Source: Mycobacterium deserti
GTDB lineage: Bacteria; Actinomycetota; Actinomycetes; Mycobacteriales; Mycobacteriaceae
Length of the DNA stretch: 64,000 bases
Direction: 5' to 3'
NCBI RefSeq assembly: GCF_025345615.1
Contig: NZ_JAODWD010000008.1
Coordinates: 1 to 64,000, forward strand
Below are positions 8,695 to 16,997 of the stretch, piece by piece. A program made the translations under genes and the position numbers. How positions within the stretch are numbered: the stretch's first letter is position 1; each line of letters begins with the position of its first letter. The notes beneath the pieces were generated by a model, which saw only the letters and a program-made list of their open reading frames with translations, had not been told where the DNA came from and did not search any database.

Positions 8695-8712
8695 GATTCG
8701 CCTCTCCCCGCT

Positions 8713-8729
8713 CTGTAACGGTGTTACAG
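8713..8729. promoter_or_regulatory. Palindromic operator between Rieske operon and amidohydrolase
   Basis: CTGTAAC and GTTACAG form a perfect 7-bp inverted repeat around a GGT spacer. It sits 18 nt upstream of the oxygenase GTG and 42 nt upstream of the amidohydrolase GTG, in a 77-nt divergent intergenic region. The right arm supplies a TACAGT hexamer usable as a rightward -10. The TetR regulator encoded in the left operon is the obvious candidate ligand, controlling both directions. Confidence 0.75.
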
Positions 8730-8771
8730 TCCCCAACGGTAGCGGTCGGCCCGGGTTTGGTGGGAGTAATC

Positions 8772-10532
8772 GTGTTCGATCTGAAGATCACAAGTGGCAC
8801 TGTCGTCGACGGCACCGGCGGTGAGCGTTTCAACGCCGACGTCGCGGTGAAGGACGGACGAATCGTCGAGATCCGTCGCCGCGGCCCCGGCGACGGTCCG
8901 CTGGAGGGCGAGGCGGCCCAGACCATCGACGCGGCCGGCAAGATCGTCGCGCCCGGATTCGTCGATATCCACACTCATTACGACGGTCAGGTCAGCTGGG
9001 ACAGCTTGCTGGAACCGTCGAGCAATCACGGGGTCACCACCGTCGTCGCGGGCAACTGTGGCGTCGGGTTCGCTCCTGTTCGTCCCGGCCAGGAGCAGTG
9101 GCTCATCGAGCTGATGGAGGGCGTCGAGGACATTCCGGGCACCGCACTCACCGAGGGCATCACGTGGGGCTGGGAGAGCTACGCCGAGTATCTCGACGTC
9201 ATCGGCACCCGCGAACTCGCCGTCGACATCGGCAGTCAGGTTGCCCACGGCACAGTCCGGGCGTATGCGATGGGGGAGCGCGGCGCGCGTAACGAGCCCG
9301 CCACCCCCGAGGACATCGCAGCGATGAGTCGGCTGGTGCAGGAGGCCGCCGAGGCTGGGGCGCTGGGCTTTTCGTCGTCGCGCACGCTAGCCCATCGCGC
9401 CATGGACGGCGAGCCGGTGCCGGGCACCTTCGCGGCCGAGGACGAACTGTTCGCGCTGGGTCGGGCAATGGTCGCCGGCGGCGGCGCCGTCTTCGAACTC
9501 GCCCCGCAGGGCGCCGCGGGCGAGGACATCGTGGCGCCGAAGAAGGAGCTCGAGTGGATGAGGCGACTCGGCGAGGAGCTCGACTGCGCGCTGAGTTTCG
9601 CGTTGATCCAAGTCGACGCCGATCCCAACCTCTGGCGCGAGCAACTCGACATGTCGGCCGCCGCACACGAAGCGGGCAGCCGGCTTCACCCCCAGGTGGC
9701 CGCACGGCCGTTCGGCATGCTGCTCGGGTTCCCCGGACACCACGCCTTCACCCACCGCCCGACCTACCGGCGGCTCAAGGCGCAGTGCACACGCGACGAA
9801 TTGGCCGCTCGACTGGCCGAACCCGCTGTGCGCGCGGCCATTCTGGCCGAGGATGATCTGCCCGTCGACCCGAAGCTGTTGTTTGACGGCATGTTCGCGT
9901 TCGCGCAGCATTCTGCAGACCGGCTCTACGCGTTGGGCGAGCCGCCCGACTACGAGCCGACCGCGGAGCGCACCGTGGCCGCGATCGCGCGCGAGCGCGG
10001 AGACGACGTGCTGGCCACGATGTACGACCTGATGCTCCAGAACGACGCCGCCGCGATGCTGATGCTGCCGCTGTTCAACTACTCGGAGGGCAATCACGAC
10101 GCCATCCGCGAGATGATGACCCACCCGTCCGGTGTCCTGGGCCTGTCCGACGGCGGCGCGCACTGCAGCATGATCTGCGACGCTTCGTATCCGACGTTCC
10201 TGCTCACACATTGGGCGCGAGACCGCCATCGCGGTGCGAAACTGCCGCTGGAGTACGTGATTCGCAAGCAGTCCCACGACACCGCGCGACTGTTCGGACT
10301 GACCGATCGCGGTGTGCTCGGGGTGGGGAAGAAGGCCGACGTCAACGTCATCGACATGGACGCCCTCACCTTGCATGCGCCGCGGATGGCCTACGACCTG
10401 CCTGCGGGTGGGCACCGGCTGGTGCAGGGTGCCTCCGGCTATGCCGCCACGATCGTCAGCGGCGTCGTCACGCGGCGTGACGGCGTGGACACGGGAGCGC
10501 GTCCCGGTCGGTTGGTGCGCGGGGCGCGTTAG
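8772..10532 (+). CDS. D-aminoacylase/N-acyl-D-amino-acid deacylase-like amidohydrolase
   Basis: A 586-residue composite-domain amidohydrolase. N-terminal beta-sandwich strands (FDLKITSGTVVDGTG) lead into the metal motif VDIHTHYDGQ; VAGNCGVGFAP is the sequence around the bridging Cys/acid ligand of D-aminoacylases; LGLSDGGAHCSMICD holds the catalytic aspartate; the C-terminal VGKKADVNVIDMD closes the sandwich. GGGAG lies 6 nt before the chosen GTG. Mycobacteria hold many such genes annotated amidohydrolase with no known substrate. Divergence from the Rieske/TetR genes over one palindrome suggests a shared catabolic route for an N-acyl or lactam compound. Confidence 0.85.
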   Translation: MFDLKITSGTVVDGTGGERFNADVAVKDGRIVEIRRRGPGDGPLEGEAAQTIDAAGKIVAPGFVDIHTHYDGQVSWDSLLEPSSNHGVTTVVAGNCGVGFAPVRPGQEQWLIELMEGVEDIPGTALTEGITWGWESYAEYLDVIGTRELAVDIGSQVAHGTVRAYAMGERGARNEPATPEDIAAMSRLVQEAAEAGALGFSSSRTLAHRAMDGEPVPGTFAAEDELFALGRAMVAGGGAVFELAPQGAAGEDIVAPKKELEWMRRLGEELDCALSFALIQVDADPNLWREQLDMSAAAHEAGSRLHPQVAARPFGMLLGFPGHHAFTHRPTYRRLKAQCTRDELAARLAEPAVRAAILAEDDLPVDPKLLFDGMFAFAQHSADRLYALGEPPDYEPTAERTVAAIARERGDDVLATMYDLMLQNDAAAMLMLPLFNYSEGNHDAIREMMTHPSGVLGLSDGGAHCSMICDASYPTFLLTHWARDRHRGAKLPLEYVIRKQSHDTARLFGLTDRGVLGVGKKADVNVIDMDALTLHAPRMAYDLPAGGHRLVQGASGYAATIVSGVVTRRDGVDTGARPGRLVRGAR

Positions 10533-11383
10533 GTGTCGTTCGGCTATGCGCCACGCCACCGGCCGGCCCAGCCGGCACGACCGCGCGCCGACGCATTCAA
10601 CATCGAGAAAGCCGCTGTCGGTGAGGGTGTTTCGCTGGCATACGTCCGCGAAGGCGTCGGTGGGACGCCGGTGCTGCTGATTCACGGCTATCCGGAGACC
10701 AAGCGCATCTGGTGGCGCAACATCGAGGCGTTGGCCGCCGCTGGGTTCGAGGTCATCGCCCCGGACCTGCGCGGCATGGGGGACAGCGACCTCCCGCCAG
10801 ACGACCGACACGATCTCGTGACGTATGCACGCGATCTGTACGCGTTGGTGCACGACGGACTCGGACACTCGTCGTGCCTCATCGCAGCAGGCGACGTGGG
10901 CGGCGTGGTAGCGACCGACGGCGGACTACCGCTGGATGCAGGGCGCCTTCCCCGACCAGCTCGCCGCCATGCTGCCGTCGCCTGCGGCGCGCAGGCAGTG
11001 GGTTGCGGCGATGTACACCAACCGGCTGTGGGCCTCACGGTTTGCGTTCGACCACTCCGATGTCGACTTCATGACCGAACCGTTCGCCGACGAGGCCCGC
11101 TTGCGAGCCGGCTGGGCGACGTACCAACTCGCCTACGGGCGTGCCATGCCCGAATTTCCCGATGATGGACGCCGTCGACGTCGAGACGCTCATCCTCTAT
11201 GGTCCCGAGGATCACGCTGTCGGCGAGCAATTCGTCCCGATGTGCGAGCGCGCGTTCAGCAATCGCATCGGACCGCTGGTGATTCCGGGCGCCGGCCACT
11301 TCCTGCAGTGGGAGCGCGCTGACATCTTCAATCGCCTGCTGCCCGCCGTGTTCGGACCTCACGCGTCGGTTGCGAACATCTAA
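10533..11383 (+). pseudogene. Alpha/beta hydrolase (Asp-nucleophile type), frameshifted and deleted
   Basis: Three fragments in three frames make one alpha/beta hydrolase. The first (10533 to about 10915) has the oxyanion motif LIHGYPETKRIWW and nucleophile elbow AAGDVGGVV, an aspartate as in haloalkane/fluoroacetate dehalogenases and epoxide hydrolases. The second (about 10920 to 11155) has the cap domain (PDQLAAMLPSPAARRQW). The third (about 11155 to 11383) has ILYGPEDHAV and the catalytic histidine in GAGHFLQWERADIFN. About 40-50 residues expected after the nucleophile are missing at the first junction; the second break looks like a one-base indel near TTTCCCGATGATG. The first fragment begins directly after the amidohydrolase stop. 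A sequencing error could explain the second break, not the first. Confidence 0.8.
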
Positions 11384-11447
11384 CGATTTCGTACGAAGCG
11401 GCACTCTGGTGCACGCATCGGCACAAGGTGTGGTGTCGTGGAATCTG

Positions 11448-11960
11448 ATGACGAGTAGACCTTTTCGGATAGTCACCGCCGCTGCCGCTGTGTCTGCGCT
11501 GGCGGCGACCGGCCTGCCGGCTGCCGGGGCCGCACCGGCCACGGACGCGCAGGGCTACGTCGATTCCACCGCGCGCTGCGCAACGCCGGGTTCGGCGGTC
11601 CTGTTCGGCAGCACCGCGACGTCGCGGGTGGCGATCTGTGAGACGCCCGGCGGCGAGTTCGAGTACCGCGGCGTGCGCGTGCGCGACGGCGCCAAGCTCA
11701 TCGTGCCGGCCTCGCAGTCCGGTAGCGAGTTCACCGCCGAGAACGAGGGCATCACCTACACCGTGACGAAGAACGCCTTATCGGTCAGTGCCGGCTCGAA
11801 AGTGATCCGCGAGGAGGCGATGGTGGACTTCCACGAAGCGCAGGCATCGCCTGGCCCCAGCCCCAGCCCTGGCCCTGGCCCTGGGCCGTCACCGGCCGAG
11901 ACCGCAACGCCGTCAACGCCACTGCCGCCGCCCCTGCCTGCCGAAGTCGGCGGCAGCTGA
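11448..11960 (+). CDS. Secreted protein with Pro/Gly/Ser-rich C-terminus
   Basis: A 170-residue hypothetical. A Sec signal peptide is evident: MTSRPFRIVT followed by an alanine-rich core and an AGAAP cleavage site near residue 28. The mature part has two cysteines (TARCATPG and VAICETPG) that could form a disulfide, and a short beta-rich domain. The C-terminal tail is a low-complexity PGPSPSPGPGPGPSP segment rich in proline, as in mycobacterial cell-wall-spanning proteins. The ATG at 11448 was preferred because upstream in-frame codons would precede the signal peptide. Function unknown. Confidence 0.75.
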   Translation: MTSRPFRIVTAAAAVSALAATGLPAAGAAPATDAQGYVDSTARCATPGSAVLFGSTATSRVAICETPGGEFEYRGVRVRDGAKLIVPASQSGSEFTAENEGITYTVTKNALSVSAGSKVIREEAMVDFHEAQASPGPSPSPGPGPGPSPAETATPSTPLPPPLPAEVGGS

Positions 11961-11966
11961 TTCGGA

Positions 11967-13754
11967 TCACCCGCGCAGTTCGCCGCGCAGGTACTGGCCG
12001 CGGCATGCCCGGCGCGCCAGCTTGCCGCTGGTCGTTCGCGGAATGGATCCTGCAGGCACGAATCGGACGTCGACAGGGTAAAGCCTGTGACGAGTCCAGA
12101 CCGCCTTGCGAATCGATTCGATAGCGGGCAGCCGATCCGCCCGCCGCGTACCCGACGCGCGCTCGGCGATGAGGACCAGCCCGTCGTCGACGGCGAACGC
12201 CGCGACATGGTCGGGCCGCACCATGGTCGACGCCTCCGTCGTGGTGGCCTCGATGTCGTGTGGATAGTGTTGCCTGCCATCGATGGTGATGATGTCCGCG
12301 CGGCGCCCGGTGACGTAGAGTTCGCCAGCTAGGTACACCCCGAGGTCGCCGGTGCGCAGCCACCGCGCATCAGCGGGCGACCCGTTGGCATGGCTGTCCA
12401 CGTCGAGCCTCGACTCCAGCCGGGCGTCCAGCGCGTCACGGGACTCGTCCGGCAGGCCCCAGTACCGTTGGGCGACGTTGTCGCCGTGCACCCAGATCTC
12501 GCCCACATGTCCGTCGGCGAGTTCGATGTGCGCATCGGGGTCGACGATCACCGCCCACTGGCTTCGCGAGACTTGGCCGCACGACACCTGTGCCACCGCG
12601 TCCGTGTCCGCCGCGACGGGGACCGCCAGTCCCTCGGACAGCTGGTCGCGATCGAGGTGGACCACTGACGGCTGGGCCTCGGGCGCGATCGTCGAGACGA
12701 ACAAGGTGGCTTCTGCGATGCCGTAGGACGGCTTGATCGCGGTGGCGGGCAACCCGTATGGCGCGAAGGCCGTGCGAAACGATGTGATCGCGGCCATGCT
12801 GACGGGCTCGGAGCCGACGATCATCACGACATTCCTCAGGTCAATGTCCGCGCCCGGCGTCGGCAAGCCGCGTTGTGCGGTGTATTCGTAGGCGAAATTC
12901 GGCGCGGCGGTGACCACCCGTCCGGTCCGAGATCCCGCTGCCAGAGCCAAGATCCAGCGCTGCGGTCTACGGATGAATGCCGTCGGAGACAGCAGTGTCG
13001 AGTGGCCGCCGTACACCGCGGGGAAGCCGATCATCGACAGTCCCATGTCGTGGTAGAGCGGCAACCAACTGACGCCGTGAGTGTTTCGGTCCAGCAGATC
13101 GATAGACAGGATCATCTGCAGCAGGTTGGTGCCGACTGCACGGTGCGTGATCTCGATGCCGACCGGCGCGCGCGTCGATCCCGACGTGTACTGCAGATGC
13201 GATACGTCGTCCACTTCCAGCATGATTGGACGGAATGCCGCACCGTCGGCGTCGGCGATCTCGTCGACAGCGATGACTGCGAGACCTTTGCCGACATCCC
13301 GGTGCTGCAGAAACTCTCGCACGGTGTCCGCAACAGCGGATGTGGTGAGGACTGCGGTCGGCCGGGCATCGGTCAGCGCCGTCTCGAGCCGTTCAGCGTG
13401 CCCCTGCAACTCCGGAGCGAACAACGGCACCGCGATCGCACCGGCCTTCACCGCCGCGTAGAACGCGGCGACGTAATCGAGTCCCTGCGGCGCGAGGATG
13501 GCCACCCGGTCGCCATGCGAAGCGACGCGCTGCACTCTTGCGCCGATGGCCCGCATACGACGACCGAGCTGGGCCCACGTCAGCTCGACAGTGCGCTCGT
13601 CGGCCGCATAGTCGAGGTATCGGAACGCCACGGCCTCCCCGACATTGGCGATGTTCCGCTCGATCAGCGAGATCAAGGTGGCGCCGGGTGGCAGCACGAT
13701 GGCACCGCCGGCATCCACGCAGTCCTCGATCTGCAGCAGGCCCTCGTTCGTCAT
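11967..13754 (-). CDS. Fatty-acyl-AMP ligase (FadD, FAAL type)
   Basis: A 595-residue adenylating enzyme that activates fatty acids as acyl-adenylates. The P-loop-like A3 motif LQYTSGSTRAPVGIEITHR, WLPLYHDMGL and WLRTGDLGV are the hallmarks of mycobacterial FAALs (the FadD21-FadD32 group) rather than CoA ligases. The C-terminal catalytic lysine is in IPRTTSGKLARRAC. The ATG at 13754 has a TACACT -10 box exactly 7 nt upstream, supporting it over a start 12 codons earlier. FAALs normally sit beside a PKS or acyl carrier protein; none is present here, so the acceptor must be encoded elsewhere. Confidence 0.9.
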   Translation of the reverse strand: MTNEGLLQIEDCVDAGGAIVLPPGATLISLIERNIANVGEAVAFRYLDYAADERTVELTWAQLGRRMRAIGARVQRVASHGDRVAILAPQGLDYVAAFYAAVKAGAIAVPLFAPELQGHAERLETALTDARPTAVLTTSAVADTVREFLQHRDVGKGLAVIAVDEIADADGAAFRPIMLEVDDVSHLQYTSGSTRAPVGIEITHRAVGTNLLQMILSIDLLDRNTHGVSWLPLYHDMGLSMIGFPAVYGGHSTLLSPTAFIRRPQRWILALAAGSRTGRVVTAAPNFAYEYTAQRGLPTPGADIDLRNVVMIVGSEPVSMAAITSFRTAFAPYGLPATAIKPSYGIAEATLFVSTIAPEAQPSVVHLDRDQLSEGLAVPVAADTDAVAQVSCGQVSRSQWAVIVDPDAHIELADGHVGEIWVHGDNVAQRYWGLPDESRDALDARLESRLDVDSHANGSPADARWLRTGDLGVYLAGELYVTGRRADIITIDGRQHYPHDIEATTTEASTMVRPDHVAAFAVDDGLVLIAERASGTRRADRLPAIESIRKAVWTRHRLYPVDVRFVPAGSIPRTTSGKLARRACRGQYLRGELRG

Positions 13755-13761
13755 ACCGTCG

Positions 13762-13767
13762 AGTGTA
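13762..13767 (-). promoter_or_regulatory. -10 box for leaderless FAAL transcript
   Basis: On the minus strand TACACT is followed by a 7-nt spacer and the ATG at 13754. TANNNT seven bases before a start codon is the usual arrangement for leaderless mRNAs in mycobacteria. No Shine-Dalgarno is present, which agrees. Confidence 0.5.
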
Positions 13768-13825
13768 GTTACCGTGACGTTCGGTACCACTTATCTCGAG
13801 GCGATGTGACCGAGCGCGCACTCCC

Positions 13826-15427
13826 TCAGGCGGGCCGCGCGAGTCGCATCGGCTCGTCGTGGCCCCTCAACGTCACCGTCTCACCCAAAGTCCAGTTACC
13901 GCGCTCACTTTCGGCAGCATTGGACACCGTGTCGGAGGAGGTCAACAGGTGGCCCGGGCTGTCCTTGGCCAACTCGCACAACCGCGCGGCCTCGTTCACC
14001 GGCTCACCGATCACCGTGTACTCGAAGCGCTCCTTCGCCCCGACATTGCCCGCCACCGCCTCGCCCGCGGCGACTCCGATGCCCGCATCGCACTCGGGCG
14101 CCTCTTCGCGGATCCGCCGGGCGATGGCGCGCGCGGCGCCGAGCGCCTCTCCCTCGGGATTGTCGAGGTGATTGGGCGCGCCGAAGACGGCGAGCGCCGC
14201 GTCGCCTTCGAACTTGTTCACGAAGCCGTGGTGACGATCGACCTCCTCGACGATCACCGTGAAGAAACGGTTCAGCAGTTCGACGACTTCGGTTGCGGGC
14301 CTTCCCGTCACCAGCTGCGTCGACCCGATGATGTCGACGAAGATCACTGCGACGTGGCGTTCCTCGCCGCCCAGTTTTGGCCGCTGCTTCTCGGCGGCTG
14401 CGGCGACCTCACGGCCGACGTGGCGGCCGAAAAGATCTCGCACACGTTCGCGTTCCTTGAGACCCTCGACCATCGAGTTGAAGCCGCGCTGCAGCTCGCC
14501 GAGTTCGGTGCCGTCGAACACCACCAGATTGCAGTCCAGATCGCCCTCTTCGACATGCTTGAGCGCGGACCGCACCACACGGACAGGCGTGGCGATGAGC
14601 CATGACAGCAGCCACATCAGGATCAGTCCGAAAGCCAGTGCAATCACCGCGATGATCATCACGGCCACCGCGAGCTGGGTCGCGGTGAGGTTCCGCAGCG
14701 AGAGCGTGAACAGCGCGAGCAGGAGGATGCCTAGCACGGGAACGCCGGAGCTCAGCAGCCAGACGGTCATGGTTCGGCCCATGACGCCGTCCGCCAACCG
14801 GCGTGGCGGGCGGCCTGCCTCCAGCGCCTGGGCGGCGATCGGCCGCAGCGCGAATTCGGTGATCATGTAACAGGCGGTGGCCACCACGATGCCCGGGAAA
14901 CCGACTGCGAGCAGGAATCGGGGGATGAAGGCGGAGTTCTGCAGGCCGTACAAGAACGTCAGCAGCGCGGCGCCGATGCCCCAGAGGAGAAGCAGCTTCT
15001 TGGCCACCCGCCACGGAGCGCGGAACACGTTGTGCTGGTCGGTCTTGGTGGGTGGGCGCTCTTCGATCGCCCACCGCAGCGATCCGACGGTCCGCGAGGT
15101 GATCCAAGCGGTACCGAAAATCAACGCGACCAGCATGTAGGCCGGAACGACGCCCCAGGTCAACCAGGCAGGCGCGTCGGAGAACACGCTCGGAACCGGA
15201 ATGGCGACCGCGTTGAGCAGCAGCGAGACCGCGATGCCGAGAAAGTTGGTGATCAGGAGGAAGAACGTGAGGATGAACTGGATGCGGACTCGTCGACGGT
15301 GTTGGCTCTCCGAAGGCTTGCCGAGCAACCAGGAGCCGTAATCCGGCGTGCCCAGCCGACCGCTCTGCCGCGTCACCTTCTCAAGCAGGAGGCCCAGCCG
15401 TTGCGGGACGCTTTTCGTGGCGGTCAT
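13826..15427 (-). CDS. Membrane-bound class III adenylate cyclase with HAMP domain
   Basis: A 533-residue cyclase of the Rv1318c-Rv1320c type, occupying the matching chromosomal position. About six N-terminal membrane segments (FILTFFLLITNFLGIAVSLL and following) lead to a HAMP linker (RVVRSALKHVEEGDLDC) and the catalytic domain. Metal aspartates lie in VIFVDIIGST and KFEGDAALAVFG, the purine-selecting lysine in NKFEGD with threonine in FEYTVIG, and the transition-state Asn/Arg in VNEAARL. It makes cAMP at the membrane in response to an unknown signal. M. tuberculosis has three tandem copies; here one copy is in place and a paralogue lies at 51877. Confidence 0.93.
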   Translation of the reverse strand: MTATKSVPQRLGLLLEKVTRQSGRLGTPDYGSWLLGKPSESQHRRRVRIQFILTFFLLITNFLGIAVSLLLNAVAIPVPSVFSDAPAWLTWGVVPAYMLVALIFGTAWITSRTVGSLRWAIEERPPTKTDQHNVFRAPWRVAKKLLLLWGIGAALLTFLYGLQNSAFIPRFLLAVGFPGIVVATACYMITEFALRPIAAQALEAGRPPRRLADGVMGRTMTVWLLSSGVPVLGILLLALFTLSLRNLTATQLAVAVMIIAVIALAFGLILMWLLSWLIATPVRVVRSALKHVEEGDLDCNLVVFDGTELGELQRGFNSMVEGLKERERVRDLFGRHVGREVAAAAEKQRPKLGGEERHVAVIFVDIIGSTQLVTGRPATEVVELLNRFFTVIVEEVDRHHGFVNKFEGDAALAVFGAPNHLDNPEGEALGAARAIARRIREEAPECDAGIGVAAGEAVAGNVGAKERFEYTVIGEPVNEAARLCELAKDSPGHLLTSSDTVSNAAESERGNWTLGETVTLRGHDEPMRLARPA

Positions 15428-15460
15428 CGTGGCTAGAGCCTAATTCGCCGACCCGCGTCC

Positions 15461-15466
15461 TAAGGT
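15461..15466 (+). promoter_or_regulatory. -10 box for leaderless nucS transcript
   Basis: TAAGGT is followed by exactly 7 nt and then the GTG start of nucS; there is no ribosome-binding site. This supports the GTG at 15474. Confidence 0.55.
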
Positions 15467-15473
15467 AGTCCGG

Positions 15474-16145
15474 GTGCGTCTCGTGATCGCCCAGTGCACC
15501 GTCGACTACGTCGGGCGCCTCACCGCCCATCTGCCCTCCGCTCGCAGGCTGCTGCTGATCAAGGCCGACGGGTCGGTGAGTGTGCACGCCGACGACCGGG
15601 CCTACAAGCCGCTGAATTGGATGAGCCCGCCCTGCTGGCTGACCGAGCAGATGAGCGGTGACCTGCCGCTGTGGGTCGTCGAGAACAAGGCCGGCGAGCA
15701 GTTGAGGATCACGATCGAGGCCGTCGAGCACGACTCGAGCCATGAGCTCGGTGTCGATCCGGGACTGGTCAAAGACGGCGTCGAGGCGCACCTTCAGGCG
15801 CTGCTGGCCGAACACGTCGAGCTTCTCGGCCCGGGCTACACGCTGGTTCGTCGGGAATACATGACCGCAATCGGCCCCGTCGACCTGTTGTGCCGTGACG
15901 AGCAGGGGCGGTCGGTGGCCGTCGAGATCAAGCGTCGTGGCGAAATCGACGGCGTCGAACAACTCACGCGCTACCTGGAACTGCTCAACCGCGACACGGT
16001 GCTGGCGCCGGTTGCGGGGGTGTTCGCCGCGCAGCAGATCAAGCCGCAAGCGCGCACGCTGGCAATCGATCGCGGAATCCGTTGTCTCATCCTGGATTAC
16101 GACCAGATGCGCGGCATGGACAGCGACGAGTTCCGGTTGTTCTAA
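15474..16145 (+). CDS. nucS: Mismatch-specific endonuclease NucS/EndoMS
   Basis: A 223-residue nuclease that performs non-canonical mismatch repair in actinobacteria lacking MutS/MutL. The N-terminal half is the DNA-binding/dimerisation domain. The C-terminal PD-(D/E)XK nuclease core is visible as GPVDLLCRD and VEIKRRGEIDGVEQ. The last residues, DEFRLF, fit a beta-clamp binding peptide. It matches Rv1321 in position and length. Its stop overlaps the ATG of the following small gene by one base (TAATG), so the two are cotranslated. Confidence 0.95.
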   Translation: MRLVIAQCTVDYVGRLTAHLPSARRLLLIKADGSVSVHADDRAYKPLNWMSPPCWLTEQMSGDLPLWVVENKAGEQLRITIEAVEHDSSHELGVDPGLVKDGVEAHLQALLAEHVELLGPGYTLVRREYMTAIGPVDLLCRDEQGRSVAVEIKRRGEIDGVEQLTRYLELLNRDTVLAPVAGVFAAQQIKPQARTLAIDRGIRCLILDYDQMRGMDSDEFRLF

Positions 16146-16435
16146 TGCCTCGCCGCCCGCGGCGCCGCCCGCCGCCGTCGTCGGTCCCGCCGCCCGTGCG
16201 CAGAATCGAGGCCGGACCCGACGGGCACGACTACGAGGTGCGTCCCATAACAGCAGGGCGCGCGGTCAAGACGTACCGCTGCCCGGGCTGTGACCACGAG
16301 ATCCGCCCCAACACGGCGCATCTGGTGGTGTGGCCCGCGGATGCGGGCGAATCGGCGGCTGATGACCGTCGGCACTGGCACACGCCGTGCTGGACACATC
16401 GTGGAACCCGGCGCCCGACGCGCAAGTGGTCTTAG
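16145..16435 (+). CDS. Small basic zinc-ribbon-like protein (Rv1322 homologue)
   Basis: A 96-residue conserved mycobacterial protein downstream of nucS. The N-terminus is arginine/proline-rich and probably disordered. The C-terminal part has CPGCDHEI and then HWHTPCW, a CxxC...HxxxC arrangement that could bind one zinc. Sometimes annotated ATP/GTP-binding protein, but no P-loop is visible. Coupling to nucS hints at an accessory role in repair, which is inference only. Its stop overlaps the epimerase stop on the other strand by four bases. Confidence 0.85.
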   Translation: MPRRPRRRPPPSSVPPPVRRIEAGPDGHDYEVRPITAGRAVKTYRCPGCDHEIRPNTAHLVVWPADAGESAADDRRHWHTPCWTHRGTRRPTRKWS

Positions 16436-16914
16436 TGTGCGGAGTGCTGGTCTTCGGCCGGCTCGACGAGCTCGATGAGCACTCCGCCGGCGTCCTTGGG
16501 ATGGACGAAGTTGATCCGCGAATTGGCGGTTCCGCGCCTCGGTGCGTCGTATAGCAACCGAACGCCCTCGGCACGCAGGCGCTCGCTGAGCGCGTCGATG
16601 TCACTGGTGCGGTAGGCCAGTTGCTGCAGGCCGGGCCCGCGCTTGTCGAGGAACTTGGCGATGGTCGAGGTCTCGTCCAGCGGGGACATCAGCTGGATCT
16701 GGGCGCTGCCGACGGCCGCCCCGCGCACCGACAGCATCGCCTCGCGGACACCCTGCTCCTCGTTGACCTCTTCGTGCAGGACGATCATTCCGAGGTGGTC
16801 GTGGTACCACTTGATGGCGGCGTCCAGATCCGGCACCGCGATTCCCACGTGATCGATCGCCGTCACGAGGGCGCTCGCGAGCGCCGGACGTGCGTCTACG
16901 TGTTCGGTGGTCAT
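16432..16914 (-). CDS. mce: Methylmalonyl-CoA epimerase
   Basis: A 160-residue vicinal-oxygen-chelate protein interconverting (2S)- and (2R)-methylmalonyl-CoA in propionate metabolism. Metal ligands are in AIDHVGIAVPDL (His), IQLMSPLDE, QLAYRTSDI and GVLIELVEP (Glu), two betaalphabetabetabeta modules. The ATG at 16914 is preferred to one 17 codons upstream. It is the Rv1322A counterpart and diverges from fadA4 across 83 nt. It could also serve the B12-dependent mutase cluster at 56 kb if that cluster yields methylmalonyl-CoA, but that is not shown. Confidence 0.92.
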   Translation of the reverse strand: MTTEHVDARPALASALVTAIDHVGIAVPDLDAAIKWYHDHLGMIVLHEEVNEEQGVREAMLSVRGAAVGSAQIQLMSPLDETSTIAKFLDKRGPGLQQLAYRTSDIDALSERLRAEGVRLLYDAPRRGTANSRINFVHPKDAGGVLIELVEPAEDQHSAH

Positions 16915-16997
16915 TTCGTAACGGTAACCTTGAGACAGATGTTTGCGGAATGTGTCATGGGCCACATAATCGAGTACCCAGTCCCGGGAGGAACTAA

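Noticed and set aside
9387..10868. 493-codon frame antisense to the D-aminoacylase-like gene
   Set aside because: Same GC artefact; no motif, and it crosses the pseudogene boundary.
11860..11900. PG/PS repeat as a DNA tandem repeat or CRISPR-like array
   Set aside because: It is a short low-complexity coding stretch within the secreted protein, with no spacers. No CRISPR array is visible anywhere.
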